From positions 1-5,837 of the forward strand of contig JAUVLN010000154.1 in the NCBI GenBank assembly GCA_030600725.1: 5,837 nucleotides of DNA. The letters run 5' to 3'. Within the stretch, counting starts at the first letter, position 1, and every line of letters begins with the position of its first letter. This stretch comes from Thermoplasmatota archaeon. GTDB taxonomy: Archaea; Thermoplasmatota; Penumbrarchaeia; Penumbrarchaeales; Penumbrarchaeaceae. Below, piece by piece: positions 1 through 5,443 of the stretch. The position numbers were made by a program, and so were the translations under genes. The notes under the pieces were generated by a model that saw only the letters and a program-made list of their open reading frames with translations, ran no database searches and had not been told where the DNA came from.

Positions 1-1579
1 AGGTATTACGACCTCATCGATCGGCCTGCTTCTAAAGAGGTCCGGGGTCAAGGTCACGGCGATCAAGATAGACCCCTATCTGAACGCCGATGCGGGCACC
101 ATGAACCCGTATGAACATGGCGAGGTATTCGTCCTTTCCGACGGCGGGGAGGTGGACCTGGACCTGGGCAACTACGAGAGGTTCCTGGATGTGGTCCTTG
201 GATCCGATCACAACATCACCACCGGCAAGGTGTACCGGTCGGTGATAGACAAGGAGAGGAGGGGCGACTATCTGGGCAAGACGGTCCAGATCATACCCCA
301 TATAGTCAACGAGATCAAGGCGATGATCACGTCGGTCGGGGAAGCCTCCGGGGCGGAGGTCGTACTTGTGGAGATGGGCGGGACCGTCGGCGACATGGAA
401 TCGATGCCCTTTCTGGAGGCCGCAAGGCAGCTCCAGATGGAGGTGGGGGAGGAGAACCTCCTCTTCGTCCACACGACGCTTATCCCGATCATGGGCGTGG
501 TCGGGGAGCAGAAGACCAAACCCACCCAGCACAGCGTGAAAGAGCTCAGGTCCATAGGCATCCAGCCGGACATCATCGTGGGCAGGTGCACCGAACCCCT
601 GAACGATGATACCAAGAACAAGATCTCCCTCTTCTGCAACGTCCCCGCCAAGAGAGTATACTCCGCCCACGATGTCAAATACACATACGAAGTGCCCTCC
701 CTTCTGCTTGAACAGGGTATTATTGATGCGATCGACGGGGATCTCAACCTGAAGATCAAGGGATGCGACATCGACTCATGGGAGAGGTTCGTGGAGAGGA
801 TAGACAAGCCCGAAGATGTGGTCCGGATCGCACTTGTTGGAAAATACACCGGCCTAAAGGATTCCTATATCTCGCATTACAAGGCCTTCGAGCACTCCGG
901 GGCCGAGGTGGGGGTCAAGGTGGAGATAGTGTGGATAGACGCACCCGAGAGGAGCAAGGCGTTCGAGGAGGAGGTGGAGAGGATGCAGGAGGAGCTCTCC
1001 TCGTGTCACGGCGTTCTGGTGCCAGGGGGCTTCGGAACCAGGGGAAGCGAGGGGAAGATCGAGGCGATAAGATACGCCAGGGAGAACGGGATACCCTTCC
1101 TGGGGATCTGCCTTGGACTGCAGATGGCCGTGATCGAGTTCTGCCGTAACGTGATGGGCCTTGATGGTGCCAACTCGACGGAATTCGACCCTGACACCCC
1201 ATATCCCGTGGTGGACATCCTGCCGGAACAGCTGAGGGTGACACAGAAGGGCGGGACCATGAGGCTGGGAGCACAGAAGACGATCATAGAGAAAGGGACG
1301 ATAGCATTCGACCTTTACGGGAAGGAGGAGATCATGGAGAGGCACAGGCACCGATACGAGGTGAACCCCGATTATATCGACCGGATCAGGAAGGCGGGGC
1401 TCAGGTTCAGCGGTATCTCCGAGGACGGGATCAAGATGGAGATCTCGGAGCTGAAGGGTGCCAGCTTCCACATGGGGTGCCAGTTCCATCCGGAGTTCCT
1501 CTCAAGACCGCAGAGGCCAGCCCCTTTATTTCGGGGATTGACCCAGGCCGCCTTCGACTACAAATGTAAGAAGGGGTGA
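1..1579 (+). CDS. pyrG: CTP synthase (glutamine-hydrolysing), 5' end cut by window edge
   Basis: This enzyme makes CTP from UTP, ATP and glutamine-derived ammonia in the cytoplasm, the last step of de novo pyrimidine nucleotide synthesis. The first full codon is at base 2, giving 525 residues. By comparison with bacterial PyrG about 17 residues, including most of the GKG phosphate loop, lie outside the window, so the full length is near 542, usual for the family. The N-terminal synthetase domain shows the hallmark KIDPYLNADAGTMNPYEHGE, then DLDLGNYERF, TTGKVY, ERRGDYLG and KTKPTQHSVKELR. The C-terminal class I glutamine amidotransferase domain has PGGFGTRG, the nucleophile cysteine in GICLGLQ (codon 1109-1111), RHRHRYEVN, and the His and Glu of FHPEF (1487-1489 and 1493-1495). 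The catalytic triad is therefore complete and the enzyme should be active. The gene ends 7 nt before the next start, suggesting cotranscription. The ATG at 101 is internal, because conserved family sequence continues upstream of it. Confidence 0.98.
   Translation, partial: GITTSSIGLLLKRSGVKVTAIKIDPYLNADAGTMNPYEHGEVFVLSDGGEVDLDLGNYERFLDVVLGSDHNITTGKVYRSVIDKERRGDYLGKTVQIIPHIVNEIKAMITSVGEASGAEVVLVEMGGTVGDMESMPFLEAARQLQMEVGEENLLFVHTTLIPIMGVVGEQKTKPTQHSVKELRSIGIQPDIIVGRCTEPLNDDTKNKISLFCNVPAKRVYSAHDVKYTYEVPSLLLEQGIIDAIDGDLNLKIKGCDIDSWERFVERIDKPEDVVRIALVGKYTGLKDSYISHYKAFEHSGAEVGVKVEIVWIDAPERSKAFEEEVERMQEELSSCHGVLVPGGFGTRGSEGKIEAIRYARENGIPFLGICLGLQMAVIEFCRNVMGLDGANSTEFDPDTPYPVVDILPEQLRVTQKGGTMRLGAQKTIIEKGTIAFDLYGKEEIMERHRHRYEVNPDYIDRIRKAGLRFSGISEDGIKMEISELKGASFHMGCQFHPEFLSRPQRPAPLFRGLTQAAFDYKCKKG
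1573..1579 (+). promoter_or_regulatory. Ribosome-binding site overlapping the pyrG stop codon
   Basis: GGGGTGA contains GGTGA, complementary to the UCACC near the 3' end of archaeal 16S rRNA. It includes the TGA stop of pyrG and lies 7 nt before the TTG at 1587. It supports that TTG as the start of the next gene and suggests that translation of the two genes is coupled. Confidence 0.6.
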
Positions 1580-1586
1580 CCCGGAT

Positions 1587-2681
1587 TTGGATCACACCTC
1601 CAGGGAAAGGGTATTGGTTCATCTTTACCTCAGGAGGTACGAGGGGGGCTGGGACGGGGGAGTATCCCACCAGGAGATGATATCGAGGGAGTGTGGGGTG
1701 GGAAGGACCCACGTTCCCAGGGTGATCAAGCCCCTGCTGGCAGAGGGGCTCATCAAGGAGGTCATCGGGAGAGCGCCCGGGCACCTCCGGAGGATAAAGG
1801 TATACTCCCTTACCAGGGAGGGGGAGCTGAAGGCGTCGAGGATCATGGAGGATATGAGGTCCAGGAGGGTCACCTGGGAGGGCCCCACGGGTGAGAAGCA
1901 TGATGAGCCCCTCACCGACACCCTCATGCACGTCAACGACGCGCTTGGAGGGTCGGGACGATCCATCAGGATGCCCGAGCTGATGAGGCTCGCCAATGGC
2001 CCGGTATCCTGGGCGGATCTGAAGGACATTGCGGATTCAAGGGTGGAGGAGGGGGGACTCGAGATCCCGCCGGGGTGGGAGGTTATCGAGGGGCCGGCCG
2101 TCCCCGGGATATTCCTTGGAAGGGAGGAGGAGATCCGGGAGATGTACTCGCTTATCACGGGACGCACCCATTCTATCCTATCCGGGGAGAGGGGGATGGG
2201 GAAGAGAACGCTCATCGCGCATATCGCACAGATCAAGGGTCTGAAGGTAATGTGGCTCGGGAGGAACCCGGATGCCGATACAGCCTCGATCAAGGTGCCG
2301 GCTCCTGACCTGATCGCCCTGGTGGAGGATGCGGGACCGGATCTCCTTTCCCGGTTGATGGATGAGGGCGATAAGCCATTCGAGGACCCACGCGATGACA
2401 CCTGGCCGGAGAAGATGAGATCCGCGTTCCTCGTTCGGATAATCGATGCGGAGGCGGAGGGCGCGTCCTATGTTCTGAAAGGTCTGGGGTCCGATGATTT
2501 CGTGGGCAAGTGCATTGAGCTGGGGATGGGGAGGGAGCTGTCGGAGGGACTTCACAGGGCCTCGAAGGGGTCTCCCGGGTCCATTGCATACCTTCTCTCG
2601 CTGGACCGGTCCGAGCTGGAGGATATCATGAAGGGAGAGGACCCCATCTTCCATCTGATCCTGGGGATGAGGCGGAAATAG
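1587..2681 (+). CDS. Winged-helix DNA-binding protein fused to a reduced AAA-type ATPase domain
   Basis: This is a 364-residue cytoplasmic protein, probably a transcription regulator; target and ligand are unknown. Residues 5-95 look like a MarR-like winged helix: a first helix (RERVLVHLYL), a helix-turn-helix around HQEMISRECGVGRTHVPRVI, then LLAEGLI, the wing, and KVYSLTREGE. After a linker, IFLGREEEIREM (175-186) is the entry motif typical of STAND/AAA_16-type modules. The P-loop-like GERGMGKRT follows (200-208). Arg207 sits where Ser or Thr should follow the P-loop lysine. No clear Walker B strand follows, and only about 115 residues separate the P-loop from the lid-like stretch GRELSEGLHRASKGSPGSIAYLL (315-337). 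The fold thus appears shortened, with no C-terminal TPR repeats. The TTG start is chosen because the winged helix begins at once and a GGTGA site precedes it. It lies 7 nt after pyrG, so control of or by pyrimidine supply is possible but unproven. Confidence 0.8.
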   Translation: MDHTSRERVLVHLYLRRYEGGWDGGVSHQEMISRECGVGRTHVPRVIKPLLAEGLIKEVIGRAPGHLRRIKVYSLTREGELKASRIMEDMRSRRVTWEGPTGEKHDEPLTDTLMHVNDALGGSGRSIRMPELMRLANGPVSWADLKDIADSRVEEGGLEIPPGWEVIEGPAVPGIFLGREEEIREMYSLITGRTHSILSGERGMGKRTLIAHIAQIKGLKVMWLGRNPDADTASIKVPAPDLIALVEDAGPDLLSRLMDEGDKPFEDPRDDTWPEKMRSAFLVRIIDAEAEGASYVLKGLGSDDFVGKCIELGMGRELSEGLHRASKGSPGSIAYLLSLDRSELEDIMKGEDPIFHLILGMRRK

Positions 2682-2712
2682 TTCACGCTTCATTACATGG
2701 CCTGTTACAGAA

Positions 2713-2720
2713 AACTTATA
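2713..2720 (+). promoter_or_regulatory. TATA-like box upstream of the zinc-finger/hydrolase-like gene
   Basis: AACTTATA, just after a run of four A, is the most TATA-like element in the 69-nt spacer between genes 2 and 3. With the usual archaeal distance of about 26 nt to the start site, transcription would begin near 2742-2745, only a few bases before the ATG. The mRNA would then have a very short leader. Confidence 0.45.
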
Positions 2721-2748
2721 GAGGGATAGGATTGTTGATAGAGGGATA
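2718..2748 (+). repeat. 11-bp direct repeat ATAGAGGGATA, two copies, in a promoter region
   Basis: Identical copies of ATAGAGGGATA lie at 2718-2728 and 2738-2748. Their starts are exactly 20 bp apart, about two helical turns. The first overlaps the TATA-like box and the second covers the likely transcription start and ribosome-binding site. This placement suits a regulator-binding pair on one DNA face. A local duplication without function is the alternative. Confidence 0.5.
2741..2745 (+). promoter_or_regulatory. Possible ribosome-binding site of the zinc-finger/hydrolase-like gene
   Basis: GAGGG lies 5 nt before the ATG at 2751. It is part of the second copy of the 11-bp repeat, so a protein bound there could affect both transcription and translation. 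If transcription starts as late as the TATA box suggests, this site may be only partly present in the mRNA. Confidence 0.4.
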
Positions 2749-2750
2749 AC

Positions 2751-3728
2751 ATGTCGGGTAACGTGGATTGTCCCGAATGCGGAAAGAGCATTCAGCGGAA
2801 GAACATCAGGAGCCACTTCCTGAGGTTCCATCCGGGCCTTGACCCCTACGAGAAGTTCAAGGAGAACAGGGTGGAGACGCTCACAAGAAAGCCCAGATAC
2901 GATATCTGGGGGTCCCCTGTTGCCTTCGTGCTGGTTACGATAGCTGTGGCGATACTGCTTATATCGGGGTTCTTCCTGTACCGTTCCCTTGACGACGGGC
3001 CCGGTGAGATCGGACCCAGGGCGGTATTCTACACCTCCGAGGACGGCGCCATCATCAATGCGACCTGGTACGACACCGGCGAGGAGGGGTCTCCAACGGT
3101 ATATCTGGTCCACGACATAGGGCAGACCAGGGATGTGTGGGAGGGGTTCGCAGTGAACCTTCGGGACAAGGGGTACAACGTCATGGCCATGGACCTGCGG
3201 GGGCACGGAGAGTCCCGTATGAACGTGAAGGATCGTGAGATAAACTACGACTTCGAGAACATGGAGGATCAGGATTTTCTGGATATATTCTACGACTTCA
3301 TAGGTGCATACAATTGGGTCCACAAAGACGATCTCGATGGGGAGCCGAACACACAGGCCGGGGAGGACGGCGCAATGGTGGGCATAGGGCGCGGTGGCCT
3401 CCTTGCTTTCCAGAAGGCTACCCGAATGTCGAGGGAGAGGATTCTCTCCACCGTGATCCTATCGCCAGTTCTGGTCTGTTACGGTATGGACGTCCCGCAG
3501 GCATTCGAGGACTGGGGCAGCGTTAGGCCGATAATGGCCTCCTGCGGCTCCCTCGACGGGACCTCGCTTATCGCCGTCGAGGAGATAGAGAGGAGGACGC
3601 CCGAGAAGGGCGTTCAGGTGATAATCGAGGGGACGGACCGCGGCCTGGAGCTGATGGAATACTCCGACGTGCGTGAGTCGATCTACCAGACCCTGGACGA
3701 CGGGTTCAATCTCGAGACCGGATCCTGA
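2751..3728 (+). CDS. Membrane-anchored zinc-finger protein with inactive-looking alpha/beta-hydrolase domain
   Basis: This is a 325-residue protein of unknown function. Residues 7-27 form a C2H2 zinc finger (Cys7, Cys10, His22, His27; spacing C-x2-C-x11-H-x4-H). A basic stretch (RKPRY) precedes one transmembrane helix at about 56-77. The charge pattern predicts the finger in the cytoplasm and the rest outside. Residues about 90-315 resemble an alpha/beta hydrolase: VYLVHDIG (strand with the HG-like oxyanion motif), DLRGHGES (148-155, canonical), and VGIGRGG (210-216) at the nucleophile elbow. There the G-x-S-x-G serine is Gly213 (codon 3387-3389, GGG). The segment expected to carry the catalytic histidine reads IIEGTDRG, with Arg297 (CGC, one transition from CAC) in its place. 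Asp269 could be the remaining acid. Hydrolysis therefore looks unlikely, and a binding or scaffolding role is inferred. Cys243 and Cys265 could form a disulfide. The 3' end overlaps the convergent gene by 23 bp. Confidence 0.85.
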   Translation: MSGNVDCPECGKSIQRKNIRSHFLRFHPGLDPYEKFKENRVETLTRKPRYDIWGSPVAFVLVTIAVAILLISGFFLYRSLDDGPGEIGPRAVFYTSEDGAIINATWYDTGEEGSPTVYLVHDIGQTRDVWEGFAVNLRDKGYNVMAMDLRGHGESRMNVKDREINYDFENMEDQDFLDIFYDFIGAYNWVHKDDLDGEPNTQAGEDGAMVGIGRGGLLAFQKATRMSRERILSTVILSPVLVCYGMDVPQAFEDWGSVRPIMASCGSLDGTSLIAVEEIERRTPEKGVQVIIEGTDRGLELMEYSDVRESIYQTLDDGFNLETGS

Positions 3729-4290
3729 TGATCAGCGCCGTCATTAGCAGAACTCCGGCTATCAGTACCCCAAAGCCGAGAGGGGTATCCTTACCATCGT
3801 CGGCCGGCTGGTCATCATCCGCAGGCGTGTCATCATCATGCGGCTCGCCGTCGATGAAGTATTTGTTCTGCGTCTCGGACCTTACGAACTCCGGATCCTC
3901 GGACCCATCCGTTGCGTGCCCCTGCACCTCAACGAAGAACGTTATCTTTACGTACGGGTCGCCCGTGGCACTCACCTCATCGAAGGGCCCTATACTTATG
4001 GTCCAGGTCTCGTTGTCGACCCGGGTCATGTTGAGGTATTCCGCAGGATCGCACATGAGATCCGTGCACGGGAACCATCCAAGGACGACGTCCCCTTCCG
4101 AGACCTCTGCATCCACCAATATGAGGGTTGTCGTGATCGTGATCTTATCGGTATATTCCGGCTCGGTCAGGGACGGTGTAACATCACTGATAACAACCAT
4201 GGGAACCGCGTTCGCCCCTCCGGAGATGAAAAGCAGGGAGAGGGCCGTTGCGGCTGCCAATAATATGGCATGGATAGATATGGCATTCAT
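3706..4290 (-). CDS. Secreted beta-rich surface protein with C-terminal membrane anchor
   Basis: This is a 194-residue protein I do not recognise by name. Residues 1-28 form a signal peptide with a long hydrophobic core ending in ISGGANA, with likely cleavage after Ala28. Residues 29-146 look like one Ig-like beta sandwich: alternating hydrophobic strands (KITITTTLIL, VVLGWF, WTISIGPF, VKITFFVEV), Cys75 and Cys80 as a possible disulfide, and N-glycosylation sequons at Asn87 (NMT) and Asn93 (NET). An Asp/Pro-rich linker (147-170) leads to LGFG, a hydrophobic helix (172-188) and a basic end (RIRSRD). This tail resembles archaeosortase (PGF-CTERM) signals. The ATG at 4290 is chosen because AAGGTG lies just upstream with 5-nt spacing, as in the neighbours. 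An in-frame ATG at 4323 would add MERKVREQGAQ; it lacks such a site but would supply the positive n-region the short form lacks, so it stays possible. It is probably an envelope protein; ligand unknown. Confidence 0.8.
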   Translation of the reverse strand: MNAISIHAILLAAATALSLLFISGGANAVPMVVISDVTPSLTEPEYTDKITITTTLILVDAEVSEGDVVLGWFPCTDLMCDPAEYLNMTRVDNETWTISIGPFDEVSATGDPYVKITFFVEVQGHATDGSEDPEFVRSETQNKYFIDGEPHDDDTPADDDQPADDGKDTPLGFGVLIAGVLLMTALIIRIRSRD

Positions 4291-4295
4291 TTGAG

Positions 4296-4301
4296 CACCT
4301 T
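4296..4301 (-). promoter_or_regulatory. Ribosome-binding site that decides the start at 4290
   Basis: On the minus strand AAGGTG lies 5 nt before the ATG at 4290. The GGTG core and 5-nt spacing match those of the genes at 4430 and 5444, which favours this start over the in-frame ATG 33 nt upstream. Confidence 0.6.
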
Positions 4302-4321
4302 GTTCCCGTACCTTCCGTTCC

Positions 4322-4331
4322 ATTTTTATTT
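4322..4331 (-). promoter_or_regulatory. Possible TATA-like element for the minus-strand surface-protein gene
   Basis: The minus strand reads AAATAAAAAT here, about 36 nt before the ATG at 4290, which would give a leader of roughly 10 nt. A second candidate, GGATATAC (minus strand, 4346-4353), would place the start near 4323. The sequence does not decide between them. Confidence 0.3.
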
Positions 4332-4370
4332 CTTCTGGTCAAGGCGTATATCCGGGCGGGCTGGGAAGGG

Positions 4371-4379
4371 TTAAAATAT
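4371..4379 (+). promoter_or_regulatory. TATA-like box of the two-helix membrane protein gene
   Basis: TTAAAATAT stands out in a G+C-rich stretch and is preceded by purine-rich GGGAAGGG, as expected of a TFB recognition element. Transcription would begin near 4400-4403, giving a leader of about 27-30 nt with room for the strong ribosome-binding site. It lies within the 139-bp region between divergent starts. Confidence 0.55.
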
Positions 4380-4416
4380 CCCTGGGCCAATCAGGACCGT
4401 TCGGGGGCCCGCTCGT

Positions 4417-4424
4417 AGGAGGTG
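4417..4424 (+). promoter_or_regulatory. Strong ribosome-binding site AGGAGGTG
   Basis: AGGAGGTG is a full 8-nt match to the archaeal anti-Shine-Dalgarno sequence, 5 nt before the ATG at 4430. It fixes the start there rather than at the in-frame ATG at 4442 and suggests efficient translation. Confidence 0.8.
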
Positions 4425-4429
4425 TAGAG

Positions 4430-5380
4430 ATGGAAACGGATATGAGCCTTAAAATGAAGCTTGTGGAGATGCACGCCGATGCGGAGACCGGACAGAGCAG
4501 GTGGGTCATGGCGATCATCGTCGTCGCGCTCCTGTTCCTCCTGACCCTGGCCATCTACATGCTTCCCGCAATGGAGTACGTGACCCAGGCCGAGCGAACC
4601 GCGGTCGTGGATGTAACCGGCCAGACCGGCCACGATATCACCGTACTCGAGGTGGGGGGGCTTCCGTACACGTTCACCGTCACCTTCTCCGCGGAGTTCG
4701 ACACGGAGCGGAGCACCAAGAACGATTGGGCCTATATCTATATCTTCAAGGATGAGAACCCAAGCGACTACTTCGCAAGCGACATGTCCGGGGACGATCC
4801 GGAGAGCCTTAACCGTTTCCTCAAGACGCTGGAGGACAACTCGATCAGGCACAAGAAGCTCACCTACACGGACACGGAGGTGGAGTGGACGCTGGCCTGG
4901 AGGGATTGTGATACGACGACCTATTACATCGTCGTATACAACCCGATCCAGTATCCTCCGCCGGGAGGGGAGAGCTATCAGAGCACCGATACGGCCGTCT
5001 GGATAAGGACCAACTACGATCCTCTGATGCCCCTCATCCCGCTTTCGTTCCTGTTTCTGGTCGTGATAATGCCCGCGGGCATCCTCCGCATCTATTTCCT
5101 GCAGCAGAGGAAGAAGGAGCTCAGGATCCAGATGTCCATAGATACCGAGAACCTCTCCAACGAGGACAAGAGGAAGCTGGGCATACCGCTCACCCCTTCG
5201 CCATCGGCCCCGGTCCAGGCAGTCGGGCCAGCCCCGGCGCCCGTGTCGTATTCCGACCAGCCGATGATGGAGCCCGGGCAGATGCCAGAGCCCGTGGCCC
5301 CGCCGCCTTCAACAGCAGCCCCGCCGCCCTCACAGACCCCCTCTCCCGCATCCGGTTTCATAACCCCGGACGACCTCTGA
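4430..5380 (+). CDS. Two-helix membrane protein with external domain and Pro-rich cytoplasmic tail
   Basis: This is a 316-residue protein; I do not recognise the family. A short cytoplasmic N terminus (1-24) precedes transmembrane helix 1 (about 25-46, WVMAIIVVALLFLLTLAIYML). Residues 47-197 form an external domain with many beta-type strands (TVLEVGG, YTFTVTFSAEF, AYIYIF, VEWTLAW, TTYYIVVYNP) around a more helical acidic patch (PESLNRFLKTLEDN). Transmembrane helix 2 lies at about 198-223. The basic RKKELR directly after it predicts a cytoplasmic C terminus. That tail (224-316) has a charged segment (SIDTENLSNEDKRKLG), then about 55 residues rich in Pro, Ala, Ser and Gln, probably disordered, ending in ITPDDL. 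The hairpin layout would suit a sensor or assembly component. It is divergent from the secreted-protein gene on the minus strand, which may be its partner, but nothing in the sequence proves this. The start is fixed by a near-perfect ribosome-binding site. Confidence 0.85.
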   Translation: METDMSLKMKLVEMHADAETGQSRWVMAIIVVALLFLLTLAIYMLPAMEYVTQAERTAVVDVTGQTGHDITVLEVGGLPYTFTVTFSAEFDTERSTKNDWAYIYIFKDENPSDYFASDMSGDDPESLNRFLKTLEDNSIRHKKLTYTDTEVEWTLAWRDCDTTTYYIVVYNPIQYPPPGGESYQSTDTAVWIRTNYDPLMPLIPLSFLFLVVIMPAGILRIYFLQQRKKELRIQMSIDTENLSNEDKRKLGIPLTPSPSAPVQAVGPAPAPVSYSDQPMMEPGQMPEPVAPPPSTAAPPPSQTPSPASGFITPDDL

Positions 5381-5389
5381 TAAGGAACC

Positions 5390-5396
5390 TTTTAAT
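5390..5396 (+). promoter_or_regulatory. Possible TATA-like box of the RPA gene
   Basis: TTTTAAT lies 10 nt after the stop of the preceding gene, preceded by AAGGAACC. A start near 5419 would leave a leader of about 25 nt. The same T run could instead contribute to ending transcription of the upstream gene, and both could be true. Confidence 0.4.
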
Positions 5397-5433
5397 CCCT
5401 AAATCCCATTGCCCTGTTCCACTGCCAAGAGGT

Positions 5434-5440
5434 AGGTGAT
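5434..5440 (+). promoter_or_regulatory. Ribosome-binding site that decides a TTG start
   Basis: AGGTGAT matches the archaeal anti-Shine-Dalgarno sequence, with its GGTG core 5 nt before the TTG at 5444. The nearby ATG at 5448 is in another frame and does not lead into the RPA reading frame. Confidence 0.7.
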
Positions 5441-5443
5441 AAT

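Noticed and set aside
101..103. ATG at 101 as the pyrG start
   Set aside because: In-frame sequence upstream continues the conserved CTP synthase N terminus (IKIDPYLNADAGT), so this Met is internal and the true start lies left of the window.
2178..3323. 381-codon open frame on the minus strand across two plus-strand genes
   Set aside because: It runs antisense to two well-supported genes and the spacer between them, and its translation has no recognisable domain. It is explained by G+C-rich codon use on the other strand.
3387..3389. Sequencing error as the cause of the missing nucleophile serine
   Set aside because: The codon GGG would need at least two changes to AGC or TCG (one only to AGT-like codons is not possible), the frame is intact, and a second catalytic residue is also missing, so a simple error is unlikely though not excluded.
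3728..4294. 188-codon and 141-codon open frames on the plus strand opposite the secreted-protein gene
   Set aside because: The minus-strand product has a signal peptide, beta domain, linker and anchor in order. The plus-strand translations are Ser/Thr- or Arg-rich without structure and look like reverse-frame shadows.
4348..4381. Two copies of ATATCC in the divergent control region
   Set aside because: Six bases matching twice at 28-bp spacing is within chance, and no flanking bases extend the match.
5382..5391. AAGG-AA-CCTT as a terminator hairpin after the two-helix protein gene
   Set aside because: A 4-bp stem with a 2-nt loop is not stable, and archaeal termination does not need a hairpin. 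The following T run may matter by itself.
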